Shown here: positions 51,932 to 61,495 of the stretch, one piece after another
How positions within the stretch are numbered: the first letter of the stretch is position 1
Layout: each line of letters begins with the position of its first letter
From: JAKFWF01 sp963750535
GTDB taxonomy: Bacteria > Pseudomonadota > Alphaproteobacteria > Rhizobiales > Hyphomicrobiaceae
Assembly: GCA_963750535.1 (NCBI GenBank)
Contig: CAVVRF010000027.1
Coordinates: forward strand, 124,001-188,000
Direction: 5' to 3'
Length of the DNA: 64,000 nucleotides
Program-made: the position numbers and the translations under genes
Notes under the pieces: generated by a model
Told to the model about the DNA's origin: nothing
Database searches by the model: none
What the model saw: the letters and a program-made list of their open reading frames with translations, nothing else

Positions 51932-52930
51932 GCCGCCATCGCCTCCGGCTCGGAGTAGAACTCGCTCAAATGGCGCATCACCCGCGCGCTGTCGTCGTCC
52001 TGGCAGAGGCGGGCTCGCCACGCCTTGACGACCGCCGCGGGCCGCCCGCTCGAACTCGAGGTACCAGCCGACATGCTTGCGCGCGTTGCGCAGGCCGAGA
52101 TGGCGGCCGTAGTGCGCCAGCATGCTGTCGACATGAGCGATGGCGATGTCGCGCTGCCGGTCGAGCGGCGGCGGGCCGGGATCGCGCCCGGTCGCCAGCG
52201 CCGCCGCGATCTGTCCGGCGATCCACGGCCGGCCGTAGGCGCCGCGCCCGATCATCACGCCGTCGGCGCCGGACGCCGCGAGTGCGGCGACTGCACCGGC
52301 CGATGTCCTGATATCGCCATTGACGATCACCGGAATTGTAACCGCGCGCTTGATGTCGCCGACGCGCGCCCAGTCGGCCGCGCCCTTGTAGAATTGGCAG
52401 CGGGTGCGTCCATGCACGGTGACGAGCTTCACGTTCGCCGCCTCGGCCCGCGACGCGAGTGCCGCGGCGTTGAGATTGGCGTGGTCCCATCCCAGCCGCA
52501 TCTTGAGCGTGACCGGCGTCGACACGGCGCCGGTGACGGCGCGGATCAGGCTTTCGGCATGATCGAGATCGCGCATCAAGGCGCTGCCCGAGAGCTTGCC
52601 GGTCACCTCGCGCGCCGGGCAGCCCATGTTGATGTCGATGATATCCGCGCCGAGGTCGGCCGCCATCCGCGCGCCTTCCGCCATCCACCGCGCCTCGCGT
52701 CCGGCCAGCTGCATCACGAATGGCCGCGCGGTCCCGACCGTTGCGCGGCGCACAACCGAGGCACGCTCGCGCACCAGTTCCTCGCTGGCGATCATCTCCG
52801 ATACAACGAGCCCGGCCCCGAGATCATGGCAAAGATCACGGAACGGCCGGTCGCTCACGCCCGACATTGGCGCGATCAGTACCGGGCAGCGGAGCGTCGT
52901 CGGTCCGATCTTGACAGGGTTGGTGCTCAT
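51928..52930 (-). CDS. dusB: tRNA-dihydrouridine synthase, one frameshift
   Basis: Flavin enzyme that reduces uridines in tRNA, about 333 residues. Motifs: APMSGVSDRPFRDL, INMGCPAREVTGKLSGSALM with the catalytic Cys, TVHGRTRCQFYKG and NGDI. Near 52033-52043 one extra G moves the frame; the corrected end (RLCQDDDSARVMRHLSEFY) stops at 51928 and overlaps ntrB. The dusB-ntrB linkage is common in alphaproteobacteria. Confidence 0.93.
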
Positions 52931-53090
52931 TTGTTGAGCATGTCTCGCGACTGCTGAAGCATTGTGCACAATACGATGCAATTTTTCGTCTCGCAAGTGC
53001 GAATTGAGGCGCCAACAAAGCGTTGCCCTTAATCCCTGTGGGCTTTATCTCAGCCAACGACTTGCAGCGCCGTGACTGCGAAGAGGATGA

Positions 53091-54284
53091 GTGCAGGTGC
53101 CGACAGCAGCCTTGATCGTCGCGGCGGGCCGAGGCACGCGCGCCGCCACGAGCCCGGAAGCAGTGCCGAAGCAGTACCAGCCGCTGGCCGGAGTAGCGGT
53201 CCTGGCGCGGACGGTGGCGGCGTTCGCCGCAGAGCCCAGGGTGGAGACGATCCAGGTCGTAATCCATGCCGATGACGTGCAAGTGTACGAAAAGGCGATG
53301 GGCTCGCTGCAGCAGCGCTGCCGCGCGCCGGTGATCGGCGGGGCGACCCGGCAGGCCTCGGTGCTGGCCGGACTCGAGGCCTTGCGCTGCTCCGATGTCG
53401 ATCGGGTGCTCATTCATGATGCCGCGCGGCCGCTGGTCTCCGGCGAGGAGATCGCCCGCATAATCGACGGGCTGGCCGACAGCCCCGCGGTCATTGCCGC
53501 GGTGCCGGTAACCGATACCTTGAAGCGCCTCGCCGGCGGCAGCCTCGAGACCGTCGACCGGTCCGGAGTGTGGGCCGCCCAGACGCCGCAAGGCTTCCAT
53601 TTCCAGGCTATTCTCGACGCGCATCGGCAGGCCCGCGCGGCCGGCCGGGACGATTTCACCGATGACGCCGCCATTGCCGAATGGGCCGGCATCAAGGTCG
53701 CGATCGCCGAGGGTTCGCGACACAACATGAAGCTCACCACATCGGCCGATTTCGCGACCGCGGAGGCGACACTCGCCGGACGACGGCCGATTTCCGGCCC
53801 GCCGGACGTACGCACTGGCACCGGCTTCGACGTGCACCGGTTCGCTGCGGGCGACGCCGTTTGGCTGTGCGGCGTGCGCATCGCGCATACGCATCGGCTC
53901 GAAGGCCACTCCGACGCCGATGTCGGGCTGCACGCCTTGACCGACGCGATCCTCGGCGCGATCGCGGACGGCGACATCGGCCAGCATTTCCCGCCGAGCG
54001 ACCCGCAGTGGAAGGGCGCGCCATCGCACCAGTTCCTCCGCGATGCGGCACGGCGGGCGGCGGCGCGTGGTGCCCGCATCACCAATGTCGACGTCACGCT
54101 GCTGTGCGAGGCGCCGCGGATCGCGAGCCACCGCGACGCCATGCGCCAGGCGATCGCGGACATCATCGGCATCGGGATCGAGCGGGTCGGCGTCAAGGCA
54201 ACGACGACCGAAGGCCTGGGCTTCATCGGCCGCGAGGAGGGCATTGCGGCGATGGCAACCGCGACCGTCGTCTTCGACCAATGA
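53091..54284 (+). CDS. ispDF: Bifunctional IspD/IspF isoprenoid synthesis enzyme
   Basis: Fused 2-C-methyl-D-erythritol 4-phosphate cytidylyltransferase and 2,4-cyclodiphosphate synthase, 397 residues. IspD part: LIVAAGRGTR, LIHDAARPLVS. IspF part: GTGFDVHRF, LEGHSDADVGLHALTDAILG, ATTTEGLGFIGREEG. The GTG start at 53091 fits the domain. In IspD the first loop reads ATSPEAVPKQY, a conserved Lys-Gln context. The gene is divergent from dusB. Confidence 0.95.
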   Translation: MQVPTAALIVAAGRGTRAATSPEAVPKQYQPLAGVAVLARTVAAFAAEPRVETIQVVIHADDVQVYEKAMGSLQQRCRAPVIGGATRQASVLAGLEALRCSDVDRVLIHDAARPLVSGEEIARIIDGLADSPAVIAAVPVTDTLKRLAGGSLETVDRSGVWAAQTPQGFHFQAILDAHRQARAAGRDDFTDDAAIAEWAGIKVAIAEGSRHNMKLTTSADFATAEATLAGRRPISGPPDVRTGTGFDVHRFAAGDAVWLCGVRIAHTHRLEGHSDADVGLHALTDAILGAIADGDIGQHFPPSDPQWKGAPSHQFLRDAARRAAARGARITNVDVTLLCEAPRIASHRDAMRQAIADIIGIGIERVGVKATTTEGLGFIGREEGIAAMATATVVFDQ

Positions 54285-54366
54285 GCGACCACTGCTTGCC
54301 CTGGCCCTCAGAATCACGGCATGCCGAGAAGCAATCGGTTGTAGACGCCGCTCGGAGCCCTGCCCC

Positions 54367-54846
54367 ATGAACGTCATGACGCCCACACTGACCGGCGGAT
54401 CGGTCGATATCAGCGCGATCGCCGAAGCTACCCGCACCACCTGCCTCGCTACCCGCGTGCGCCAGCTGTCGCGCATTGTCACGCGCGTCTATGATGATGC
54501 GCTGCGCTCGCTCGGCATCACCGCCAGCCAGTTCACGCTGCTGACCCAGCTTGCCCAGCAGGACGGCATCACCGCGGTTGAGATCGGCTTCACCCTCGAC
54601 ATCGAGAAATCGACGCTGTCGCGCAACCTGAAACGGCTGTTGGCGCTTGGCCTGATCATCATGGATCCGCCGGCCGGCCGTCGCGGCCGCGGCCTGCATC
54701 TGACCCCCTCCGGGCAGGCGGTAATCAAGGAAGCCTATCCCGTCTGGCAGGAGGCGCAGCGGCGCGCGACTGGCGTCATGGGCCCTGAATGCCGCAGCAC
54801 CCTCGACGGCCTCCTCGTCAACGCCGAGAAACTCGTCGTCGCCTGA
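54367..54846 (+). CDS. MarR family transcriptional regulator
   Basis: A 159-residue winged-helix regulator: LGITASQFTLLTQLAQQDGITAVEIG, then the recognition helix region DIEKSTLSRNLKRL and a wing (DPPAGRRGRGLHLTPSGQA). Effector and targets are unknown. It lies between ispDF and the cinA-type gene on the same strand. Confidence 0.88.
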   Translation: MNVMTPTLTGGSVDISAIAEATRTTCLATRVRQLSRIVTRVYDDALRSLGITASQFTLLTQLAQQDGITAVEIGFTLDIEKSTLSRNLKRLLALGLIIMDPPAGRRGRGLHLTPSGQAVIKEAYPVWQEAQRRATGVMGPECRSTLDGLLVNAEKLVVA

Positions 54847-54879
54847 AATTTGAATTCGACCGCCAATTCTGGTTCGGTG

Positions 54880-54899
54880 GGGGGCGCTGCGACGCCCCC
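54880..54899 (+). terminator. Weak hairpin after the MarR gene
   Basis: A 7-base-pair stem (GGGGGCG and CGCCCCC) with a 6-base loop, 33 bases after the stop. A TTTT follows 11 bases later. Confidence 0.35.
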
Positions 54900-54924
54900 T
54901 GCTTGCGTTTTGCGGAGCTGAAAC

Positions 54925-55419
54925 ATGTTTCCCGCTCACCTGATCGATGAGGCGACACGACTGCTCGCCGAGTTGCGCGGCAATGGCATGATGCTCGCCA
55001 CCGCGGAAAGCTGCACCGGCGGTCTGATCGCCGGGCTGCTGACCGAGATACCCGGCTCGTCCGATGTGGTCGAGCGCGGCTTCGTCACCTATTCCAACGA
55101 GGCCAAGTGCGAATTGCTCGGCATCCCGATGCAGTTGATCGAGACACATGGCGCGGTGAGCTCGGCGGTCGCGTGCGCCATGGCGACCGGCGCCCTGGCG
55201 GCATCGCGCGCCGATGTCGCGGTGGCGGTCACCGGCGTCGCCGGACCGGGCGGCGGCACGGCGGCAAAGCCTGTCGGCCTCGTCCATTTTGCCGCTGCCC
55301 GCCGCCGGGACGGTAAGCTCATGCACCACGAGGCGAGGTTCGGTGAGATCGGCCGTGGCCCGATCAGGCTGGCAACGGTCGAGCATGCGCTGGCGATGCT
55401 CGGGTCATTGGCGCGCTAG
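54925..55419 (+). CDS. CinA C-terminal domain amidohydrolase
   Basis: A 164-residue single-domain CinA-type protein (nicotinamide-nucleotide amidase, PncC-like), which recycles pyridine nucleotides. Motifs: ATAESCTGGLIAGLLTEIPGSS, RGFVTYSNEAKCELLGI and VAVTGVAGPGGGTAAKPVG. The molybdopterin-binding half of full-length CinA is absent, as is common. Confidence 0.92.
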   Translation: MFPAHLIDEATRLLAELRGNGMMLATAESCTGGLIAGLLTEIPGSSDVVERGFVTYSNEAKCELLGIPMQLIETHGAVSSAVACAMATGALAASRADVAVAVTGVAGPGGGTAAKPVGLVHFAAARRRDGKLMHHEARFGEIGRGPIRLATVEHALAMLGSLAR

Positions 55420-55481
55420 AGGTTTTCCGACCGAGATTGAACCGGTCGAAACTTTCGCGCTGGCGCCAACCTCCCCAGTGA

Positions 55482-55509
55482 CGTCATTCCCGCGCAGGCG
55501 GGAATGACG
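55482..55509. repeat. REP-like palindrome
   Basis: Arms CGTCATTCCCGC (55482-55493) and GCGGGAATGACG (55498-55509) are perfect complements around GCAG. Palindromes of this sequence are scattered between genes in many proteobacteria. Confidence 0.7.
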
Positions 55510-55712
55510 GATGGGGGAGGCGGGATGGATGCGCTCCACCTCAATCGGAAAGACTCTAGAACCCATCCGGTTCGGGTGGAACCACGGTGGTTTGAGAAGC
55601 GCTCCTTCCCCCGCCCCTTCGGGGGAGAGAGGAACCGTGCCGGCCTGCTGCCGTTCCACTCGGTCCTGAAAGCTCTTACTTCTCACTTCCCATTGCGCAC
55701 TTTCTTCTGTCC

Positions 55713-55740
55713 ACTCACCACTCACCACTCACCACTCACC
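55713..55740. repeat. Heptamer tandem repeat
   Basis: Four exact copies of ACTCACC in a row. Confidence 0.85.
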
Positions 55741-56152
55741 AACTTATCCACGCTTCCCGCCCCCGTGCCATACTCGCTCCCGTTCCGCTTCATCGAGGGC
55801 GTGCTTCGAAGGCGTTCTGGTGCGGAGGCGGAATAGGACGGTCCGGGAATCACTGCGGTCACGCGCCGCACATTCTGGGAGGGTTCCGCGTGCCTCGCAG
55901 CGAGATCGGGGTATTGCCAGCAGGCTCGGATTGGGTCTGGAAGACACCTCGCCTAAAACGCGGTTGGGACCCCGCGAAAATCCGTCCGAGTGGGGTGGCT
56001 CTGGGCCACCTGAATGAAAGAATGCGGAAGACCGCCGTGGACCACGGCCGCCCCGCTCCCCCTCGATCGAGGGGAAAATGAAAATCACCGCCTGAACGAA
56101 ACCGCGATGGGATCGATAGCTTGTATGCACACCAAGACCGCATCGCCGGTAG

Positions 56153-56218
56153 GTTGGGTTAGCGCCCCTTGACGCGTAACCCAACAATTTCGGCTGCCCG
56201 CGCAGCGTTGGGTTACGC
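56153..56218. repeat. GTTGGGTTA inverted repeat cluster
   Basis: GTTGGGTTA at 56153-56161 faces TAACCCAAC at 56177-56185. The latter also pairs with a third copy: GCGTAACCCAAC at 56174-56185 and GTTGGGTTACGC at 56207-56218 form a perfect 12-base stem with a 21-base loop. Either hairpin, but not both at once, can form. Probably a dispersed repeat family. Confidence 0.65.
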
Positions 56219-56332
56219 GCGGAAGCTGCCGCGCCAACTCAACCTACGCCCGCGACTGCAGCCGTGGAGGGGCGCAATAGTTGCATGCACCTGTTGATTG
56301 CGGGCAGCGCTCGCCGACCGGCATCCTGGCAC

Positions 56333-58285
56333 CTACAGCACCTTGTCGGCGGGACGCAGCGCGCCGGCCTTCTCGGCTTCCTCGAGGGTACGGGCGAGCT
56401 CCTCACGCGCCTTCTCGGCCTGCCGCTGGCGGTTCCACAGCGAGGCATAGAGCCCGTCCCTGGCGATCAGCTCGGCATGCGTGCCCTGCTCGACCAGCGC
56501 GCCTTGCTCCAGCACGAGGATGTTGTCGGCGTGCACGATGGTCGACAGTCGGTGCGCGATGACGAGTGTGGTGCGGCCCTTGGACACGCGGTCGAGCGCA
56601 TCCTGGATCTCCTTCTCGGTGTGACTGTCGAGGGCGCTCGTCGCCTCGTCGAGCATCAGGATCGGCGGGCCCTTGAGGATGGTGCGGGCAATCGCGACGC
56701 GCTGCTTCTCGCCGCCCGACAGTTTCAGGCCGCGCTCGCCGACCATCGCCCGGTAGCCGTCGGGAAGCTGGCGGATGAACCCGTCGATCTGCGCCAGCCT
56801 CGCTGCTTCGAATACCTCCTCGTCGGTCGCATCGGCACGGCCGTAGCGGATGTTGTAGAGGATGGTGTCGTTGAACAGCACGGTGTCCTGCGGCACGACG
56901 CCGATCGCGGCGCGCAGCGATGCCTGCGTCACGCCAGTGATGTCCTGGCCGTCGATCGTCACGCGGCCGCCGGCGATGTCGTAGAAGCGGAACAGGATCC
57001 GGCTGATGGTCGACTTGCCGGCGCCCGACGGGCCGACGATCGCCACCATCTTGCCGGCTGGAACCTCGAACGATACGTCGCGCAGGATCGGCCGCGCCGG
57101 ATCGTAGGCGAACGAGACGTGCTCGAAACGGATCGTCCCGCCCTTGACCTGCAGCGGCACCGCACCTGGCCGGTCCTCGATCTCCGGGTGCTCGCCCAGG
57201 AGCGTGAACATGGTCTCGAGATCGACCAGGCCCTGCTTGATCTCGCGGTAGATCATGCCCATGAAGTTGAGCGGGATGTAGAGCTGGATCAGCATCGCGT
57301 TGATCATCACGAAGTCGCCGATCGTGTGGGTGCCGACGACGACGCCGCGCGCCGCAAGGATCATGGCGAGCGTCAGGCCGATGGTGAAGATCACCGCCTG
57401 CCCGGCATTGAGCGCGCCGAGCGACCAGTAGGAGTGCAGGCTCGCCTTCTCGTAGCGCTGCATCGAGGCGTCGAAGCGCCGGGCCTCGAGCCCCTCGTTG
57501 CCGAAATACTTCACCGTCTCGAAGTTCAGCAGGCTGTCCACCGCCTTGGTATTGGCGTCGGTGTCGCTCTCGTTCATCTCGCGGCGGATGCCGATGCGCC
57601 ACTCGCTGGCGACAATCGAGAACCCGATATAGGCGGCGACCATCACCAGCACGATCAGCACGATCAGGCCGCCGAAATAGTACCACAGCAGGGCCGACAG
57701 CAGGACGAGCTCGAGCGCGGTCGGCACCGCGTTGAGCGCGCCCATGCGGATGATGAGCTCGACCGCCTGGGTGCCGCGCTGGATCACGCGGTTGAGCCCG
57801 CCCGTGCGCCGCTCGATGTGGAAGCGCAGCGACAGGCGGTGCAGGTGCCGGAAGGTGCGGTTGTTGAGCTGCCGCACGGCATTGAGGGCGACATGCATGA
57901 ACAGCACGTCGCGCACCTGGGTGAACACCGCCATCATGATCCGCGACATGCCGTAGGCGATGATCAGCATGGCGCCGGCAAGGATCGCGCCGCCGGCCGG
58001 CGTGGCGGCCGCCGCGACATGGGTGGCGAGCCAGTCGGTCGCCGCCTTGTAGATCACCGGCATCGCCACCGTGATCAGCTTGACGAGGACCAGCAGCGCG
58101 AACGCCCACACCACCTTGAGGCGCAGGTCGGGCCGGCCCGCCGGCCACACGAACGGCAGCAGGCCCCGCAGCACCGCCCACTGCTCGGCACGCACAGCTT
58201 TACCGTGCTTGACCGCCGGCGCCTTCACGCCGTCGTGCGCCGGAGGCTTGCCATGGCCAGACTTGCCCGCGTCAACAACGGCCAT
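56333..58285 (-). CDS. Atm1/HMT1-type ABC exporter
   Basis: A 650-residue half-transporter with the six-helix exporter domain and one ATPase. The loop motif DANTKAVDSLLNFETVKYFGN is typical of the Atm1 subfamily, which exports glutathione-linked sulfur or metal species. ATPase: VGPSGAGKSTISRIL, LSGGEKQRVAIARTI, LMLDEATSALDSHTE, and a His switch in IAHRLST. The start at 58285 gives a 50-residue basic N-terminus; a start at 58348 is less likely. Confidence 0.88.
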   Translation of the reverse strand: MAVVDAGKSGHGKPPAHDGVKAPAVKHGKAVRAEQWAVLRGLLPFVWPAGRPDLRLKVVWAFALLVLVKLITVAMPVIYKAATDWLATHVAAAATPAGGAILAGAMLIIAYGMSRIMMAVFTQVRDVLFMHVALNAVRQLNNRTFRHLHRLSLRFHIERRTGGLNRVIQRGTQAVELIIRMGALNAVPTALELVLLSALLWYYFGGLIVLIVLVMVAAYIGFSIVASEWRIGIRREMNESDTDANTKAVDSLLNFETVKYFGNEGLEARRFDASMQRYEKASLHSYWSLGALNAGQAVIFTIGLTLAMILAARGVVVGTHTIGDFVMINAMLIQLYIPLNFMGMIYREIKQGLVDLETMFTLLGEHPEIEDRPGAVPLQVKGGTIRFEHVSFAYDPARPILRDVSFEVPAGKMVAIVGPSGAGKSTISRILFRFYDIAGGRVTIDGQDITGVTQASLRAAIGVVPQDTVLFNDTILYNIRYGRADATDEEVFEAARLAQIDGFIRQLPDGYRAMVGERGLKLSGGEKQRVAIARTILKGPPILMLDEATSALDSHTEKEIQDALDRVSKGRTTLVIAHRLSTIVHADNILVLEQGALVEQGTHAELIARDGLYASLWNRQRQAEKAREELARTLEEAEKAGALRPADKVL

Positions 58286-58379
58286 CACGATGCCTCTGGG
58301 GGTAACAGGTGGTGCCCGGTGGCATAGCACAGCCGGCCACGCGAGCAAGTTGCATGGCCGCCTGCCGACGCGAGCATCA

Positions 58380-60521
58380 TCAGCCGCGATGCGGCGCGGG
58401 TATGAACAGCCGCTGGCACGGCCTGATCAAATCGGGATCCTCGAGATTGCGATTGGCCCGCTCGATGCGCTCGAAGTGGGCGCCGTCATTGTAGTGCAGG
58501 TCGGCGATATCCCACAGCGAGTCGCCTTCCTGCACGATGTAGTAGCCCGGCGGCTTGATCCGGCGTCCGGCCAGGCGGCATTGCCCGTCGCCGACACGCG
58601 GCCGGATCGCCGCGGCCTGGTGCCCGGCGCCGAGCGAGCTGCGCGACCGGCTGTCGATCGGGGGTCCGGCACGCCGCGGCGGGATTGCCGCCGCGCTGCG
58701 CACGGCCGGCTTCTCCGCGACCGCTTTCGCACCCGATTTCGCAGCGGTTCCGGCCGGCGCCGCGCCTGGCTTCGTAGCGTCGGGCACCTGCACCTTCGAC
58801 GCCGCCTCGGCGAGATCAATGGCTCGTCTCCTGGTTTCGTCGGCGGCCTTCTGCTCTGCCGCCCGCTTCGCCGCCGCGGTCGCCTGCTCGGCCTTGCGGG
58901 TTTCCTCGGTAGCCTTCAGATCAGCCTGGCGCCGCGCTTCCGCCTCGCGCGCAAGATCGGCCGCGCGCTTGGCTTCGGTCGCGGCACGCTGCGCGGCTTC
59001 CTCGGCGAGGCGCCGTTCCTCCGCGAGCTTGCGGGCGGCGGCTTCGTCGGCAGCCTTCTTCGCGTCGGCGACGCGCTTCTCCTCGGCGGCCTGCAGCTCG
59101 GCCTGACGCTTGTCCTCGGCCTGCTTGCGGGCGGCAGCCTCGTCGGCCGCCTTCTTCGCTTCGGCGACGCGCTTCTCCTCGGCGACCTGCAGGTCGGCCT
59201 GGCGCTTGTCCTCGGCCTGCTTGCGGGCGGCAGCCTCGTCAGCCGCCTTCTTCGCTTCGGCGACGCGCTTCTCCTCGGCGGCCTGCAGGTCGGCCTGGCG
59301 CTTCAGCGTCTCGTCGGCGATGCGCCGATCCTCGGCGGCCTGCTTGGCCGCGGCATCGTCGGCGGTCGCCTTCGGCTCGGCGGCGACGGCCTTCGGCGAG
59401 CTTGTCTCGGCGGCCTTGCTGGCAGCCTCCGCCGCCTTGAGCTCGGCGTCGCGCTGCGCCTGGGCCGCCCGCAGATCGGCGCGGGCCTTCTCCTGTGCAT
59501 CCTCGCCCGCTTTCGCATCCGCGGCGCGCCGCGCCTCGTCAGTCTTGCGCCGCGCTTCGACCGTCGCCGCATCAATGCCGGGCTCGGTCAGCCGCTTCAC
59601 GATCGCATTCTGGTAGACGTCGCTCGAGCGCTTCAGCCAGTCGACCACACCGTCGAGGACCGAGCCGGTTCCGGTTGGCGCGGGCGCGGCAGGCTTCGGC
59701 GACGCCACCGCAGGAGGTTGGGTCTGGGCGATGACTGCGTTCGGAGCCGGCTTTGGCGGCGCGGCAGCCGGCTCCGGCGGAGCCGCCTCACCCGCGCTAA
59801 GTCGCTTGACCACGACATCCTGGTAGCTCCGGTCGGCCCGCTCCAGCCAGTCCCGCACCACATTCAGCGCCCCGTCCAGCGGCGCCGGCGGTGTCTGCTT
59901 CGCTTGAGCCACGCGCGTCATCGGCGCGAGCCCGCCGTCGATGCCGCGCGCAGGGATATTCGATGCCGCATCGGGCACGGCGCCAAACATGACCACGACA
60001 GGTCCCGTCAAGGTCGACGGCACCGATACCCGCACGGCGTCGCCGAGCCGCTCGTCGCCGCCGCCTGGGCGCTGCGACGTCACTTGCAGGCGATGGTCAC
60101 CGACGCCGAGCCCGCGCTCGACCATCAGCCGCCACGTACCATCCGCTCGTGCTACCGTCTCGCCGATCCGCTCGCCTTCGCGCAGCAACACCACCTGGGC
60201 GCCAGCGGTCGCCTTGCCGTCGACCTCGGTCGACCGGCCGGCGCGGAACTCGAATGCAATCCGATCGATTGCCGGCAGCTCGCCGGCTGCGCGCGGATTG
60301 TCCGGCAGTCTCGCCCATGGCTCGGTCATCAAGGCCTCGGGATGCGTCGCCGCCACTCGTTGCCCGCTCTGCGCGGTAGCCGGTGCAACCGCACCGTGAA
60401 TCAGCCATGCCACAGCCGCGGAGGTGCTCAGCAGAGTAATTGCCGATGCCACAATGCCCATCGTGGGAACGCCACCACATGCGGGCGCGGGATCTCGAGA
60501 ATTCGTTCCTGATATCCTCAT
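58380..60521 (-). CDS. LysM protein with long Ala/Lys/Glu coiled coil
   Basis: A 713-residue protein. N-terminal membrane anchor or signal (MGIVASAITLLSTSAAVAWL, residues 21-40), a periplasmic beta-type domain (about 60-190, with RIAFEFRAGRSTEVDG and GTWRLMVE, resembling Ig-like folds seen beside LysM domains), a TolA-like Ala/Lys/Glu coiled coil (about 290-580) with three exact-period 32-residue repeats, a Pro/Ala linker and a C-terminal LysM (YYIVQEGDSLWDIADLHYND) that binds peptidoglycan. It probably ties the inner membrane to the cell wall. Divergent from the LOG-family gene. Confidence 0.8.
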   Translation of the reverse strand: MRISGTNSRDPAPACGGVPTMGIVASAITLLSTSAAVAWLIHGAVAPATAQSGQRVAATHPEALMTEPWARLPDNPRAAGELPAIDRIAFEFRAGRSTEVDGKATAGAQVVLLREGERIGETVARADGTWRLMVERGLGVGDHRLQVTSQRPGGGDERLGDAVRVSVPSTLTGPVVVMFGAVPDAASNIPARGIDGGLAPMTRVAQAKQTPPAPLDGALNVVRDWLERADRSYQDVVVKRLSAGEAAPPEPAAAPPKPAPNAVIAQTQPPAVASPKPAAPAPTGTGSVLDGVVDWLKRSSDVYQNAIVKRLTEPGIDAATVEARRKTDEARRAADAKAGEDAQEKARADLRAAQAQRDAELKAAEAASKAAETSSPKAVAAEPKATADDAAAKQAAEDRRIADETLKRQADLQAAEEKRVAEAKKAADEAAARKQAEDKRQADLQVAEEKRVAEAKKAADEAAARKQAEDKRQAELQAAEEKRVADAKKAADEAAARKLAEERRLAEEAAQRAATEAKRAADLAREAEARRQADLKATEETRKAEQATAAAKRAAEQKAADETRRRAIDLAEAASKVQVPDATKPGAAPAGTAAKSGAKAVAEKPAVRSAAAIPPRRAGPPIDSRSRSSLGAGHQAAAIRPRVGDGQCRLAGRRIKPPGYYIVQEGDSLWDIADLHYNDGAHFERIERANRNLEDPDLIRPCQRLFIPAPHRG
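59020..59310 (-). repeat. Three 96-bp in-frame repeats inside the LysM protein gene
   Basis: Equivalent positions recur every 96 bases (for example 59042, 59138 and 59234) and encode AEEKRVAEAKKAADEAAARK plus a short variable end. The high DNA identity suggests recent repeat expansion, and copy number may vary between strains. Confidence 0.8.
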
Positions 60522-60672
60522 GTTGCGGCTTTCAGCTAATGCATTATCGGAATTTCGAGCCCCAGCTTAGCCCCAGCCGACGCCGGTGGCAAAGGCCGCC
60601 GCGACGCATGCTGGCCGGCACAATGGCAGGTTGCCGCATTTTCGTCCCGAGACCGGCCTTAAACTTCCCGAG

Positions 60673-61383
60673 ATGACAGACAAGACAACCACTCCCCTCC
60701 GGGAGCACAGTGGAAGCGACGATCTTCCGATTCGGACGCTTCCAATGGCAGATAGCTCAACCCCAACTCGGGCGATGGTGCCCGACAGGCCTCAGATCCG
60801 CAGCGTTTGCGTGTATTGCGGTTCCGGCAATGGCGCCAATCCGGCCTACGCCGAAGCCGCCAGGGCGTTCGGCAAGGCGCTCGGCAGCAACCGTATGCGC
60901 TTGGTGTATGGCGGCGGCAGCCTCGGGCTGATGGGCGAGGTCGCCCGCGCAACCCTGAATGCCGGCGGCAATGTCACCGGCATCATTCCCAACTTCCTGT
61001 CCAGCAAGGAGCGGATGCTGCGTGACGTCGACGAGCTGATCATCACTGAGAACATGCATCAGCGGAAAATGCTGATGTACGAGCGCTCGGATGCGTTCGT
61101 GGCGCTGCCGGGCGGCATCGGCACGCTGGAAGAGCTGGTCGAGCAGCTCACCTGGTCGCAGCTCGGCCGCCACACCAAGCCGATCGTGGTCGCCAACATC
61201 GACCAGTTCTGGAGCCCGTTCCTCAATCTGCTGCTGCACATGAAGGGCGACTCGTTCATCCGCCCGGGCCTCGAGCTGCGCTTCGCGGTGGTCGAGCGCG
61301 CCGAGCAGATCCTGCCGGCGATCAACGCGGCCGTGACCGGTGAGGTGGACGCAGCGCAAGCCGGTATCATCCGGCATTTCTGA
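60673..61383 (+). CDS. LOG family protein (TIGR00730 type)
   Basis: A 236-residue Rossmann-fold nucleoside-5'-phosphate phosphoribohydrolase. SVCVYCGSGNGANP, LVYGGGSLGLMGEVA, MHQRKMLMYERSDAFVALPGG and the catalytic PGGIGTLEELVEQLTW are present. Plant homologues release cytokinins; bacterial ones probably cleave AMP-type nucleotides. The first 40 or so residues from the chosen start are not conserved, so the true start could be downstream. Confidence 0.88.
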   Translation: MTDKTTTPLREHSGSDDLPIRTLPMADSSTPTRAMVPDRPQIRSVCVYCGSGNGANPAYAEAARAFGKALGSNRMRLVYGGGSLGLMGEVARATLNAGGNVTGIIPNFLSSKERMLRDVDELIITENMHQRKMLMYERSDAFVALPGGIGTLEELVEQLTWSQLGRHTKPIVVANIDQFWSPFLNLLLHMKGDSFIRPGLELRFAVVERAEQILPAINAAVTGEVDAAQAGIIRHF

Positions 61384-61495
61384 CCGTTGTGGCGGCCAAC
61401 ATGTCGTGGCAATTCTCGGGGGACACCTCGAACTGTCGCAATTTGGCTGCATTGACCCCGCATCGGCGCCGCATGCTATTGATCTGATGGTCACG

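Larger units (their letters stand above)
55420..56332. other. Gene-free, repeat-rich spacer
   Basis: About 900 bases without a convincing gene. Several short reading frames on both strands have odd composition (Pro/Arg/Ser-rich) and no recognisable domain, so I treat them as chance. It contains a REP-like palindrome, a heptamer tandem repeat, two GTTGGGTTA-type inverted repeats and a 16-base palindrome at 56059-56074 (CCCCTCGATCGAGGGG). The content looks like accumulated dispersed repeats between the cinA-type gene and the ABC exporter. Confidence 0.6.

Noticed and set aside
55504..56187. Open frames of 110 and 147 codons in the spacer after the cinA-type gene
   Set aside because: They run across palindromes and the heptamer repeat, have no ribosome binding site or domain, and look like chance frames over dispersed repeats.
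56264..60512. Two very long plus-strand frames opposite the ABC exporter and the LysM protein
   Set aside because: Both real genes carry clear motifs on the minus strand; the antisense frames are low in domain content and arise from third-position GC bias.
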